NCBI GenBank assembly: GCA_944380515.1
Contig: CALWHT010000051.1
Span: 17,806-81,805, forward strand
Source of the DNA: an uncultured Roseburia sp.
GTDB taxonomy: Bacteria; Bacillota; Clostridia; Lachnospirales; Lachnospiraceae
Length of the DNA stretch: 64,000 nt
Direction of reading: 5' to 3'
The translations under genes and the position numbers were made by a program. Shown one piece after another: positions 1 to 10,512 of the stretch. The first letter of the stretch is position 1. Each line of letters starts with the position of its first letter. Below the pieces are notes generated by a model. That model saw only the letters and a program-made list of their open reading frames with translations, was not told the DNA's origin and made no database searches.

Positions 1-3000
1 ACAATGAAAGCGGCGAATTGCAGTGGGATAAGACCAGCGCTGCGGGAATGTATGTGGGAGCGATAGAGGGAGGCACAGTTACTGTCAAAGGAAGCCAGAC
101 ACCCTATAAAATCAATGTGCAGAGAGCAGACGGTTACGGAGGCGCTAACGGGGGACTGCTTGGAATGGCTTTTGGCACCCGGATTTCCACCGAAGCGGCT
201 GCGCATACGCCGGTGATACTTCAGGGAGCGGGAGTTCAGGGAAGAATTGCCGGAGGCATCCTGGGCTATTATGGGCGCGACAGTGAGGATGCCGGATTGG
301 CATTAAATTATGTTACCCTTCAGACAGAGATTTCGGCGGCTGACAACGCTTATTTTGCCGGAGGTATTCTGGGACGGTATTACCGCAATATCGACGGAAG
401 TGCGGAGGAAAGTGCTTATGATGTGATAGGGCATATCAATATTGAAAAAGCGGTCAGGGCTTCTTACTTTGCAGGGGGCGTTGTAGGGTTTGCTCACGGT
501 TCAAATCTAAGGATTGCGGACGTGAAGATAACCGGTAATGTAACCAATGAATTTGCGGGAGGAAATTATGCTGACTGCCGCGGCGCAGGAGGCGTTATAG
601 GACTGCTCAGCGGCCGGTATGTGGAGATTAGGAATGCACAGATATCTGCCGGCTTTCATCAGAACACATATGCAACCGGCGGGGTTATAGGTGCGGTAGG
701 CAAAATTAAGAGCAGCTTTAATGAACAGAGAAAATCAATCGTTAAAATCGACGGGGCAAAAGTCACATCAAGCTTCGGATGTGAAAGCGCCACGACCGCA
801 AGATGCAGAGGCGGCTTGCTGGGCGTGGTTTATCCGGGAAGCATGGTTGCGCTGGATGGTACCATTGATGTGTCGGGGATGTCCCTCACGCAGACGCTTC
901 AGCGGTTTGGAAGAACCGGATATATTGCAGGGTTCCAGGAGGAGGCATTGATTTATCTGGAAGAAACCGCAGTATATGAAAGGCCCGCAAAGGCATGGAA
1001 GGATGATATCGGAAATTACGGAGGATTATATAAAAACGGCGCCTGGGGAGAAGACGGGAAAACGTTAATCTCTTACGAGAAGGGCGAGGTAACAGGAATA
1101 GTTGAGAAAGACGCAGAAGGGGCGAGGGTTATTGACAGTGAGGCGGATTTCATCCGTCTTGCCATTATGCTCAATACGGGAGGTAATTTTGCTTCCGGCT
1201 GCTTTGACGGGCTGGATAAGGGAACACTGTTAAAAACCGATTATCGTGTGACGAAGTCTCTGAATCTGGCTGACAGCGGTATTTACAGTCTGAACAGAAA
1301 TGACAGCAAGGGTTTGGACGAAGTATTTCAGGGCAGTTTTGAGGGCAGCGGAAGTGAAAACGTTACCATCACCTTGGATAATCTTGATACCAATCAGTGC
1401 AATCTCGCATTATTCCCAAGCGTGGGAGGGGATACGGATTCTGCCGTTACGCCGGTTATTTCCGGCTTTACCCTAAAGCGCAGCATCAAGGGAGCAGGGA
1501 GCTATGCCGCAGGAATCGCATGTCGGGTATTGGGAAATTTTACAGCAGAAGATTTGAATCTTCAGGTAAGTATTACCAGCTATTATAGCGGCTATCATTT
1601 GGATAACCAGCATTTTGATAATATAACGAATTACTATGGCGGTCTGGCAGCGAAAGTGGATTCTAAGGGCGCTACAGCCTTTACCGTAAAGGATGTGAAA
1701 ATCGGCGGAACACTTATAACGCAAAGAAATTCGGGGAATAGCTGGGCCAATACAGTTGCAGGCGGGCTGGCAGCCGTATATGTTCAGACCGGGGCTGCCC
1801 CCTCTGAGATTTGTGTAGAGAGCTTTACATTGACCGGGGATTTTCACCTTGAGTCCGCGGGAATTTACAGCAGTGGAATGATTACTCTGCTGAATGCCGA
1901 CAATGATACGAAAGATCGGACAGTACTTTCTATGAGAGATATTCGGATTGAAAACGGCGCTTCTATGACAGAACGGTATGCACATGCTTCGATTGCCGGC
2001 GGCGGCTGGCTTGGATGCCAGTGGAAGAATATTGCGCCTGATCAAAGTGCGCATTATTCGATTGACGGCATTACCATTGGCAGTGGGGGCAGTGCGGAAG
2101 AAGGGCCGCAATTGTCCGCAGCAACCTCTTTTGGTGGCCTCGCAGGGCTTATTACCGGACGCATCCAGCTCAAAAACATTCATATTCAGAATGGAGTTTT
2201 TAAAAATAATTATTCCGGAACGCAAAAGAGCGGGCTTTTATTCCGCACAGGCACAGATGCACTGATTGAAATTGATGGATATACCATTGATGGCCGTACA
2301 CTGGAGAATCCGGGAACGCCGAATAATACAGGAAATGTGCGGTTAGCTCACAATAATTCCCAGATACGGTTTGACGAGATTGTGGCATCCAATGTGCAGA
2401 CCGACGGAAACGGAACTCCTACTTATATGTCCGGCGGTATTGTGAATATTATTTCCAGTCAGTTTACATCCGAACATAAAACTTATGCCCCCCGTCTGCT
2501 GGCGAATACGTCCAATGGATATAATTCCGGCAGATATTATTACAATCTTTTCGGAGACAGCTTTGAAAAGGAATCCTCATTTTTGCAGGAAGAAGAAAAG
2601 CTTACAAAAGAGAATGCGGTGATTCGGAACGAAAGGCAGATGATGATTTGGCATCTGGCGCAGTACATGAATGACTCCATCAGGCATTATTTGAAAGAAT
2701 ATTATAAGGATGGAGAGATCAGTGACCGCAGCGTCAATACCGTCTTTTCGGGAAAAATCGACCTTTCATCGGTAAGCTATTATCCCACTCCTGTTACGGG
2801 AGGAAGCTATACCTTTATGGATGACGGAAGCCGCAAGGCGGAGGTCTGCTTTTATGGGCAGGAGATTACAACAGCCGTGGCAGCTTCTATGGGGCCACAG
2901 ACAACGGCCAGCCAGCATTATATGCTGCATTCCGGCCTGTTTTTCAGCCCGTCCGGCACGGTGACGGTACAGGGGGAAACAGGCGGTTTCCTGAACTTAA

Positions 3001-6000
3001 GCGGCAGTGTTTCCAATCTGGGAAGCCTCACAGGTGCATTATTTTCCGGCAGGCTTGCAGGAAATAAGAACATATACCGAATCTGTTTCAATGGAATCGT
3101 TGTAGCGGACTATCAGGGGGAGGAGACTGTCGGATTAATGCTCGGAGACGTTGATGACGGCTCCACGCTGGATCTGTCATGGATAGAGACATCGGGCTAT
3201 GATGCACTGGGGGATAAAAAGGCAGCTTCTGCGCTGATTGGCAAAGTGGGCTCGCCCACGGCAAGCGATATCAGCATTGAATTCAGAAATATAAAAATAG
3301 ACAGCAGAAAAGAGGGTATTTTTCAGTTTGCAAGTCTGATTGATGAAAACTATTATGTGGAGGATACGGATGAAAATGCTGCCGATGACAGCAGTATCCG
3401 CCGAATCCGCTATCTGTTTACGCAGGCGGCATTTGAGGGAAAGACGGGTACTCCTTATGCGCCTTTTGATGATGCCGATTCCAATTACGGCAATAACAGC
3501 TATGTAGAGTCCTATGTAACCATCGGTTCAGAGCTGGCAGAGGGAATTGAATTCTGGGAAAATGAGAACGGACCGGAAGAAAATACGGAGTATTCGCTGC
3601 CGTTTAACGATAACTTTACCTGGACGGGAGAGAATGTAAGCAATACATATCTGCCTTATGTACATACGCAAACGCACGCAGGAAGCAAAGAAATTGAAGT
3701 CAATCCCAAGAACAGCGCGATTACAGAAGGGTGCGGCACCTATGAGGATCCCTATATCATCGACAATGCAAAGCAGCTCCTGTCACTGGCACGCTATCTG
3801 CAAAATAAGAATGACTACAAATATCTGACAGGCTGGCAGATCAATGCTTATCAGGCGGGACGTGGTGAAGCCGGGGATGGAATCTGCAAGAAACAGCACA
3901 GGAACGATGATTTGAAAGTGTACCAGAGTGAGGGCTTCCCGACCCCGGAGGAGTTAAGCCAGGCGTACTATATGATTTCTGAGGACATTGACCTGTCTGC
4001 TATGAAAAATTCCACAGACAGGCAGATTGCGGAGGATTTTGTAGGACTCGGTACAAAAAAGCTTCCCTTTAGAGGGGTAATCATAGGAGAGATTACGGCA
4101 GATGGCGATAAGCCTGCAATCACACTGCCTCTTAGAAAGAAATGGACATCTTCTACCAGCAATGTGAATCACGGTCTGATTCAGTATGCCAAAGGGGCGG
4201 TAGTAAAGGATCTGACGGTGAAAGGAGCAACGGATTCAGGCGATGGTGCGGGGACGGGAGTGGCCAAGGTAAGGAACATGGCGGGCGGAGTGATTGCCTG
4301 CGTCCTTGGCGGAGACAATATTATAGACAATGTCGCCGTAGCGGATTTAAAGATTGCATTGGCCAGTACGGATGTTTCAGCCGGGGCCTATGTGGGCAAT
4401 GTCATGCAGGGAAACCTTATTTTAAGGAACATGAACGAGAACTGTGCCAAGACTTTCTCGGTGGGAACCTGGGATGGGGATCGCTTTACGGGATTAACGG
4501 AAACGACATATGAGAACTATCCTTATGTGTCCGGGCTGATTGGCAAGGTAGAGGATGGCTGTGTTATTTATGAGGATGCTTATGGCAGTGGAACAACCTA
4601 TGGCAGTGCAGTGCTTGCGCATGACAGTAAGAAAATAGACGGGATTTATGATAATCCGACGCTCCCGATCTGTAAGCATTATGATATTATTGTGGGCAGC
4701 CATCTGGGGCAGGAACATCGGATTCCGCTGGAAGGCAGCGCAGAGGATGGATTCCTTGCATCCCTGGAGGATGCGGCAGCCCTTCAGATTGTTTCTATGG
4801 CAACCAACTCGGACGCCTTTTCCATTCATTATGATGAGGGCGGATATAGTCAAAATGCTGCCTGCCGTAAGGCGGCATACAGTGAGGTGGGGAATGTTTC
4901 TGCTACCGGAGCGGGCAGTGATTTTCGGGCGGCAACAGAGCATGATGATGAAACCTACACCGAGCCCTACCTTTATAAATATTTTAATTTTGATGCGATA
5001 GGCGGAAGGGAAGTGACCCTGCAGGAAAGTCAGGAGAGCAGCGGAAGCTATATCAGCAGGCTGAACGCGGCAGCTACAGAGATTACAACCGTCATGAGCT
5101 ATCGGCTGAGTGCTGCGGCCCCGGATGCTGTTTACGATATGAGCGTATATGGCAGAGGCTTTCGCGGGTTAGGCGCTACCTACGGTATGCTGACAAATAC
5201 CGCTTACAAAGAGGTGACCGGAGATAAGCTAAACGGGGAGTTTTATTCGGATTTCAGAGCAAACTTTGACGGAAATGGGAAAACAGTCAAAATTGATATT
5301 GACAGGAGCTATGACAGCACAATCCATACGGCAGCGTTGTTCAATGACCTTTTGGACCGAACGGCCCAAGCCACTTATGAGATAAAAAACCTGACGGTAA
5401 CCGGCAAAGTTGCCAGCGCGGGAGAAGCTCCTGACGGAAATAGAGATTACCCGAACCGTACTGCGGCGCTGATTGGGTTAATGAGAAAACCCTGGAAGCT
5501 GAGTGGCATCACGGTAGAGGATATGACCATAAACGCGAAGGGGCATGCCGGAGGAATTGTGGCATGGATAGAACCGGAAAATGATACTACATTCAATTTC
5601 AGCAATTGTGAGATTAATCGTACTGAGATATCCTCTTATGGAGGAAGTGTGGGCGGTATAGTGGCTGTAATGACCCAGCACACAGATGTGAACACGAATT
5701 TCAGCCGTGTGAAGCTTACATTGGAAGGATGCCAGGTAAGCGGAGAGATAGATAAACTTGTCCAATTGGAGGTAAAGAACAGGACTGCGGAACAAACGGA
5801 TAGCAGCGGGACAAATTATCTGAATATCCAAAGAGCAGTAGGACGCAGCGGAGGATTGATTGGATATATCGGGCCCAGACATTCCAGTATCGGGACTGCC
5901 AAACCCGTCGTTTCTGTGGACATTCATTCTACAGAGGTTTCCTGTGCAGCTGTCATCGGAGCCTATGCAGCGGGCGGCCTGATAGGGGAGTATGACGGCT

Positions 6001-9000
6001 CGGATTCCGCATCAAATGCAGCAGAAGTAACGATTTCCGCCGCTGCGATACAGGATTGCAGCATTGAGGGGACGAGAGGCAATGTAGGTACTTCAGCCAA
6101 TTACGATAATTACGGTGTTGGAGGACTCATAGGGGAAATGCGCGGATATAAGCTTGCCGTTGGCGCGGCAGACACTGCAGTATCTGTTTCCAATACCCAT
6201 GTGGTTTCCTCTGCGGATTCCTTTAACAGCAGTGACGCGGCAGCGTTGAGAAACGGTATGTATGCCGGAGGCGTGATTGGATGTCTTAAGACAACGCAGG
6301 CAGAACTGACGGGGGTGTCTGTTGTCGGAATAGACGGCAATGATGGTTCGGCACCTGACTTCGGAGAGCAGACGTATCAGATTAAGTCCGGAAAAGCGGA
6401 TGTCGGAGGTGTGATTGGCAAGACGGTCGGAGCGGGTAAGCTGACGATGAAAGACATACAGGTATCGGGTATGCATATTACTGCGGGCGATTGGGACAAA
6501 GACAGCTCCGGAGAGAAAATTTTTGCGTCAGGCGGCAGAGCGGCGGGGCGTGTCGGGGGAATGATCGGAGCAAATCAGATGGAGCTGACGATTCAGGGTT
6601 TGGATGCTGGTACCGTTGCGGATGAGAAGGGCGCGGAAGTGGCGAACTGTATGATTACCGCATCCGGCAGTCATGTGGGCGGAATCATTGGCGCTTTGGA
6701 AAGCAGCGGTTCCCCCAATTACCTTCCGGATACAAGCCTCGAAAAAGTAGCCGTTTTTGACAGTATCATCGGCTATAACCATGAAGACTGGTTTAGCTGC
6801 ACCGATGTCGGAGCAGGCGGGATTTTTGGGGGAATCCCCAATGTGGCTGCCCACTTTAACAGTCATAGACTGGAAAATGTAAGCATTGAAGACTGTTGGA
6901 TTTATGGCGCCAATGTGGGAGGTGTGGCAGGGCAGAGCCAGAATTATGCAAAGCTGTCTTCCTGCACGACCGGATCTGAAACGGCTGCCGGTATTACAGT
7001 AGAGGGAAATGCAATGTATGGCTGTAATGCAGGCGGCGCAATAGGAAAGTGCAGCTCCACGGCAGTCAATTTTGTCGGAATGGAGATTAAAAATAACCGT
7101 CTGCAGGCATATGGGACACAGACTGCGGTTCCTTCGGCAGGAGGATTCTGCGGATATACCGACATTGGGACGAATCCTGATTACAGATTGGATTATATTT
7201 CAATAGAGGGAAATCATATTCTTGCAGCAAATACTGCGGCAGCGAAAAAAATCAACGCAGGAGGATTTTTCGGTTATTCTAATTGGAAGAATTGTTACAT
7301 CTACCGCACCGGCCTGAAGGATAATCGGATAGGCTATAGTGAGACCGACCATGGTGCAGAGTTGATGAATCCAAACGCTGATTCCGATTCGAAGACGGAG
7401 ATGAAGCTCCTTCAGATATTGTTTGGAAAAGATAATGGAGAAATAAGTGCAGGGAACAGAGAGGTATATTTACTTCAGGGCAAGGAAAACAGCCTGGGAA
7501 CGGTTGCTATGCCCGGTGCGGAGAATCTGCGGAGCGGTTCAATAGGAAAGTACGCAGCCAGAATCGGAAACCTGATTGGTACTTATGGAGGAAATGAACC
7601 CGTTTATTTCCTTGCACCCGGCATTTCCTATGATGACAGCATTGCCGTGCGCCCGGTTATTGATGTGGGAAGTAAAGAAGAAGTGCCAAAAGAAAACGCC
7701 GGTCTTTTGGATGCCCCCTATGAATATCGTAAGAATATTCATATTATTTATCATGAACCGGAAGCAGCAGCGGATGAAGATGCGAAGATATGGGGAGAGA
7801 CCAGCGTAGACGGTGACTTGGATAATTGGAAGTATCTGTTTGAAGGCATCAGCTATCAGGGGATTATTGAAAAATATCGGGCTGCAGAAGTTACGGATGA
7901 TATTTCCGGATATTTGGATGCTTATCGGCTTGATGTGATTGTGGATCAGGCGGCAGACTTAAATGTGGAGGAGGTGTATGAAAAGCTTTATCGGGGCAAG
8001 AATTCAGATGCAGATCCCGAGACACTGAAAAGTGTTCTGCAGCTTGGCACTACTGGGAAATATCTTCCGGTAATTGTCCTTGATACCCAGTACGGTACGG
8101 CAGACGAGCTGATGAAAGGGGTTCTGGCGGCACTGACCGGAGTGGGCGGAGTATACAACCATGAGAACGCGGCTTATACCTCTGCAATGGGAGGCATTAC
8201 AAATATCAGCACGAAAAAAATGGAGATTACGGATGATGGAAAAATCATTTTAAAATCAGGGGAACTGCCCGGCCTGAATGCAGTAAAAACAGGAACGAAG
8301 TGGACGCTGGAATACCGGGATTATGATAATGACGGTTTAAACGGAGAACCGCAGACCTTTACTCTTGTTACGGTTACCTATGAATGGAAGTATAAAAATG
8401 CTGCCGGAACGGAGGTAGTGAGAAAGGAAGAAATCCGGATTCCTGTCTATGTCATGGAGCGTCTGATGGTGGATACCCATGTAAAGATTATGGAAGGCTT
8501 TGTGTATAATGCAGACAAGATAAAGCAGGAGGGCCTGTGCTCTGATGTAGTGATAGCCAATGACAGCTCCTATACTCTGTATTCGGAATATATCTACGGA
8601 GACGCGCGTAAAAAATATTCCATCGGAATGGACAAAAGAGTGGGAATGACCTCCCCGGATGGCCAGACAAATACGGGGTTTGCGCCCGGAACCAAACTGA
8701 CGCTGATAGATGTCTGCGATGATAATAAGGTGTACTATTATACGGTCACGGAAGAAGATGGCGGAGAGACTATCCCGTTTACAAGGTTTACAACGGATGG
8801 GACAGCTTCCGGCACATATTATAAGAATAAGCCGATTGATCAGGATAACGGATTCGAGGTGTATGGTGAACAACAGGCTTTTGTAACAACGGATATGGAA
8901 CAGGTCGGTAACCAGAAGGAGATGCGGGAATTTGAGTATACGGATGTTGCAGTGGAACGTTTTCTGATTAATGTTGATATTTCGGCAGTAGAGGAGGGTA

Positions 9001-10412
9001 ACCGATTAAAGAAAACACTTGGAAAATTTGATATAAGTCCCAGGCTGACGGAGGATGTGACCAAGAAAACAACGCTTACAAATCATACAGATCTTCAGGC
9101 GACAATCCAGCCGGGCATGGAAATCAGGCTGGCGAATAAAGGACTGACCAATGAGGAAGAAAAGACCTGGATTGAAGGCAGTATCCAGGCAAGCGAGGAG
9201 GGCGTTGTGAATATCTGGGCAGCCATTGATATCAGTGCGGAGCAGGAATACTGGGTCGCTGTTTCACAGGCCAGAAATAATACCATAGACAGCGCAAACA
9301 ATCATAAGTATCTGGAATTGCAGCTTTATCTGACGCCTTCCGGAAGCGATCAGGAGCTTCAGCTTCCTGCCGGAACCAATGTTACCATTCAGGGAAAACG
9401 AACGAAGCCGGAGGGGATTATGGTAGATGGGATTGCGGATAAGATTGACACAACCAAATTGGATCCCATTTACAATACATCGAATGTTTATTTTTATAAA
9501 GACGGAAGAACGCAGGATGGAACGCTGGAATTTGCGCTGAACGATTTGCATAGAATCATTCAGCAGGAGGAAGCGCTGAATCATAAGACATCCGGTACAA
9601 TCAGGTGGGTGAATCAGATGACACTGGATTTTAGAAATGCGGATATGACGCCTTTTGACCTGGAAAAATATACGGTTCACTTAAGATTGCTTCGTGCAGA
9701 GGATAAGGATTATCCTGTAGGCGGAGAAGTGTTGGATACCTATGAGAAGGATTGCCCTGCAGCCAAAAAGTCAGATCTTGCCTGTGCGGTGGAAGCCAGG
9801 GATTTGATGATGCTTGGAATCAATACCTATCAGAACCAGACCACAATGCCTCATGAAATCGACTTTGATTTTAAGCTGGATTTTTCGGGTGTGATGACCG
9901 GCATTGAGGAAACGGACAAGGAGCTTGCCAATAAGCATTATACGGCAGTGTGCCGAATGAAGGAAAAGAAGCGAAAGGATGACGGAACGACGGAGTATGT
10001 TCCCTATGAAGGAGAACAGTTAGAACTGGAACTGACAGATGATGTGTCAGGAAAAACGCTTCAGACAGCAGTCTCAAATGATGCGAATTCATCCGGGGAG
10101 AAATTCTGGTACGTGGACCTTACATATGAGAAGGATGCATTTTGGCAGGAGATTAAAAATGGCACCAAATATCAGGTAATTGAGGAGGGACAGGAGAAGG
10201 AAGAACAAAGCGGGGGTCTGTTGCTTAGAACGATGAAGCTGAAGGTAAAGGACGCCTCCCGGATGGAGCTTTCCAATTATATGGTAGAGGCTGTCGTTTA
10301 TGTCAGCGATGAGGCGTTAACTCCTGAACAGATAAATCTCAACTCGAGTTCCGCCTTAAGAGATTTCTTCGTATTTACGGTGGCAAAATTAAAAACGGAT
10401 TTGGATTATTAA
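1..10412 (+). CDS. Giant GG-motif (GLUG-like) repeat surface protein, 5' end outside window
   Basis: The frame is open from base 3, so about 3469 residues are visible and the true N-terminus lies upstream. More than twenty short motifs of the form x-GG-[VIL]-[ILVAF]-G recur, first about every 35 residues (around 45, 79, 114, 150, 190) and again densely between about 1830 and 2420. Glycine-rich repeats of this kind resemble the GLUG motif of large secreted Gram-positive proteins and would suit a long beta-solenoid; that fold is inferred. A linker reading GTYEDPYIID near residue 1240 restarts a repeat block. From about residue 2500 the repeat stops and the chain looks like ordinary beta-rich domains. 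No LPXTG motif, hydrophobic anchor or choline-binding repeat is visible at the C-terminus, which simply ends in DLDY. Probably extracellular, perhaps an adhesin; function is not established. Confidence 0.8.
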   Translation, partial: NESGELQWDKTSAAGMYVGAIEGGTVTVKGSQTPYKINVQRADGYGGANGGLLGMAFGTRISTEAAAHTPVILQGAGVQGRIAGGILGYYGRDSEDAGLALNYVTLQTEISAADNAYFAGGILGRYYRNIDGSAEESAYDVIGHINIEKAVRASYFAGGVVGFAHGSNLRIADVKITGNVTNEFAGGNYADCRGAGGVIGLLSGRYVEIRNAQISAGFHQNTYATGGVIGAVGKIKSSFNEQRKSIVKIDGAKVTSSFGCESATTARCRGGLLGVVYPGSMVALDGTIDVSGMSLTQTLQRFGRTGYIAGFQEEALIYLEETAVYERPAKAWKDDIGNYGGLYKNGAWGEDGKTLISYEKGEVTGIVEKDAEGARVIDSEADFIRLAIMLNTGGNFASGCFDGLDKGTLLKTDYRVTKSLNLADSGIYSLNRNDSKGLDEVFQGSFEGSGSENVTITLDNLDTNQCNLALFPSVGGDTDSAVTPVISGFTLKRSIKGAGSYAAGIACRVLGNFTAEDLNLQVSITSYYSGYHLDNQHFDNITNYYGGLAAKVDSKGATAFTVKDVKIGGTLITQRNSGNSWANTVAGGLAAVYVQTGAAPSEICVESFTLTGDFHLESAGIYSSGMITLLNADNDTKDRTVLSMRDIRIENGASMTERYAHASIAGGGWLGCQWKNIAPDQSAHYSIDGITIGSGGSAEEGPQLSAATSFGGLAGLITGRIQLKNIHIQNGVFKNNYSGTQKSGLLFRTGTDALIEIDGYTIDGRTLENPGTPNNTGNVRLAHNNSQIRFDEIVASNVQTDGNGTPTYMSGGIVNIISSQFTSEHKTYAPRLLANTSNGYNSGRYYYNLFGDSFEKESSFLQEEEKLTKENAVIRNERQMMIWHLAQYMNDSIRHYLKEYYKDGEISDRSVNTVFSGKIDLSSVSYYPTPVTGGSYTFMDDGSRKAEVCFYGQEITTAVAASMGPQTTASQHYMLHSGLFFSPSGTVTVQGETGGFLNLSGSVSNLGSLTGALFSGRLAGNKNIYRICFNGIVVADYQGEETVGLMLGDVDDGSTLDLSWIETSGYDALGDKKAASALIGKVGSPTASDISIEFRNIKIDSRKEGIFQFASLIDENYYVEDTDENAADDSSIRRIRYLFTQAAFEGKTGTPYAPFDDADSNYGNNSYVESYVTIGSELAEGIEFWENENGPEENTEYSLPFNDNFTWTGENVSNTYLPYVHTQTHAGSKEIEVNPKNSAITEGCGTYEDPYIIDNAKQLLSLARYLQNKNDYKYLTGWQINAYQAGRGEAGDGICKKQHRNDDLKVYQSEGFPTPEELSQAYYMISEDIDLSAMKNSTDRQIAEDFVGLGTKKLPFRGVIIGEITADGDKPAITLPLRKKWTSSTSNVNHGLIQYAKGAVVKDLTVKGATDSGDGAGTGVAKVRNMAGGVIACVLGGDNIIDNVAVADLKIALASTDVSAGAYVGNVMQGNLILRNMNENCAKTFSVGTWDGDRFTGLTETTYENYPYVSGLIGKVEDGCVIYEDAYGSGTTYGSAVLAHDSKKIDGIYDNPTLPICKHYDIIVGSHLGQEHRIPLEGSAEDGFLASLEDAAALQIVSMATNSDAFSIHYDEGGYSQNAACRKAAYSEVGNVSATGAGSDFRAATEHDDETYTEPYLYKYFNFDAIGGREVTLQESQESSGSYISRLNAAATEITTVMSYRLSAAAPDAVYDMSVYGRGFRGLGATYGMLTNTAYKEVTGDKLNGEFYSDFRANFDGNGKTVKIDIDRSYDSTIHTAALFNDLLDRTAQATYEIKNLTVTGKVASAGEAPDGNRDYPNRTAALIGLMRKPWKLSGITVEDMTINAKGHAGGIVAWIEPENDTTFNFSNCEINRTEISSYGGSVGGIVAVMTQHTDVNTNFSRVKLTLEGCQVSGEIDKLVQLEVKNRTAEQTDSSGTNYLNIQRAVGRSGGLIGYIGPRHSSIGTAKPVVSVDIHSTEVSCAAVIGAYAAGGLIGEYDGSDSASNAAEVTISAAAIQDCSIEGTRGNVGTSANYDNYGVGGLIGEMRGYKLAVGAADTAVSVSNTHVVSSADSFNSSDAAALRNGMYAGGVIGCLKTTQAELTGVSVVGIDGNDGSAPDFGEQTYQIKSGKADVGGVIGKTVGAGKLTMKDIQVSGMHITAGDWDKDSSGEKIFASGGRAAGRVGGMIGANQMELTIQGLDAGTVADEKGAEVANCMITASGSHVGGIIGALESSGSPNYLPDTSLEKVAVFDSIIGYNHEDWFSCTDVGAGGIFGGIPNVAAHFNSHRLENVSIEDCWIYGANVGGVAGQSQNYAKLSSCTTGSETAAGITVEGNAMYGCNAGGAIGKCSSTAVNFVGMEIKNNRLQAYGTQTAVPSAGGFCGYTDIGTNPDYRLDYISIEGNHILAANTAAAKKINAGGFFGYSNWKNCYIYRTGLKDNRIGYSETDHGAELMNPNADSDSKTEMKLLQILFGKDNGEISAGNREVYLLQGKENSLGTVAMPGAENLRSGSIGKYAARIGNLIGTYGGNEPVYFLAPGISYDDSIAVRPVIDVGSKEEVPKENAGLLDAPYEYRKNIHIIYHEPEAAADEDAKIWGETSVDGDLDNWKYLFEGISYQGIIEKYRAAEVTDDISGYLDAYRLDVIVDQAADLNVEEVYEKLYRGKNSDADPETLKSVLQLGTTGKYLPVIVLDTQYGTADELMKGVLAALTGVGGVYNHENAAYTSAMGGITNISTKKMEITDDGKIILKSGELPGLNAVKTGTKWTLEYRDYDNDGLNGEPQTFTLVTVTYEWKYKNAAGTEVVRKEEIRIPVYVMERLMVDTHVKIMEGFVYNADKIKQEGLCSDVVIANDSSYTLYSEYIYGDARKKYSIGMDKRVGMTSPDGQTNTGFAPGTKLTLIDVCDDNKVYYYTVTEEDGGETIPFTRFTTDGTASGTYYKNKPIDQDNGFEVYGEQQAFVTTDMEQVGNQKEMREFEYTDVAVERFLINVDISAVEEGNRLKKTLGKFDISPRLTEDVTKKTTLTNHTDLQATIQPGMEIRLANKGLTNEEEKTWIEGSIQASEEGVVNIWAAIDISAEQEYWVAVSQARNNTIDSANNHKYLELQLYLTPSGSDQELQLPAGTNVTIQGKRTKPEGIMVDGIADKIDTTKLDPIYNTSNVYFYKDGRTQDGTLEFALNDLHRIIQQEEALNHKTSGTIRWVNQMTLDFRNADMTPFDLEKYTVHLRLLRAEDKDYPVGGEVLDTYEKDCPAAKKSDLACAVEARDLMMLGINTYQNQTTMPHEIDFDFKLDFSGVMTGIEETDKELANKHYTAVCRMKEKKRKDDGTTEYVPYEGEQLELELTDDVSGKTLQTAVSNDANSSGEKFWYVDLTYEKDAFWQEIKNGTKYQVIEEGQEKEEQSGGLLLRTMKLKVKDASRMELSNYMVEAVVYVSDEALTPEQINLNSSSALRDFFVFTVAKLKTDLDY

Positions 10413-10436
10413 AATTTCATCCGGTGGATAAAAAAT

Positions 10437-10475
10437 AAGCGATATCCGGTTTGGGCAGCGGATATCGCTTATTTT
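10437..10475. terminator. Intrinsic terminator between convergent genes
   Basis: A perfect 12-bp stem (10437-10448 with 10459-10470) with a 10-nt loop follows the giant gene by 24 nt. It has A-rich sequence on one side and ATTTTA on the other, so it could serve both this gene and the convergent EAL gene. Confidence 0.75.
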
Positions 10476-10512
10476 AGTGCGCCCGACGGCGGTTTTGGGA
10501 TTTTTTCGTTCT

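Noticed and set aside
4142-4943. Several 100-150 residue frames inside the giant gene
   Set aside because: Shadow frames of a repeat-rich coding region without binding sites.
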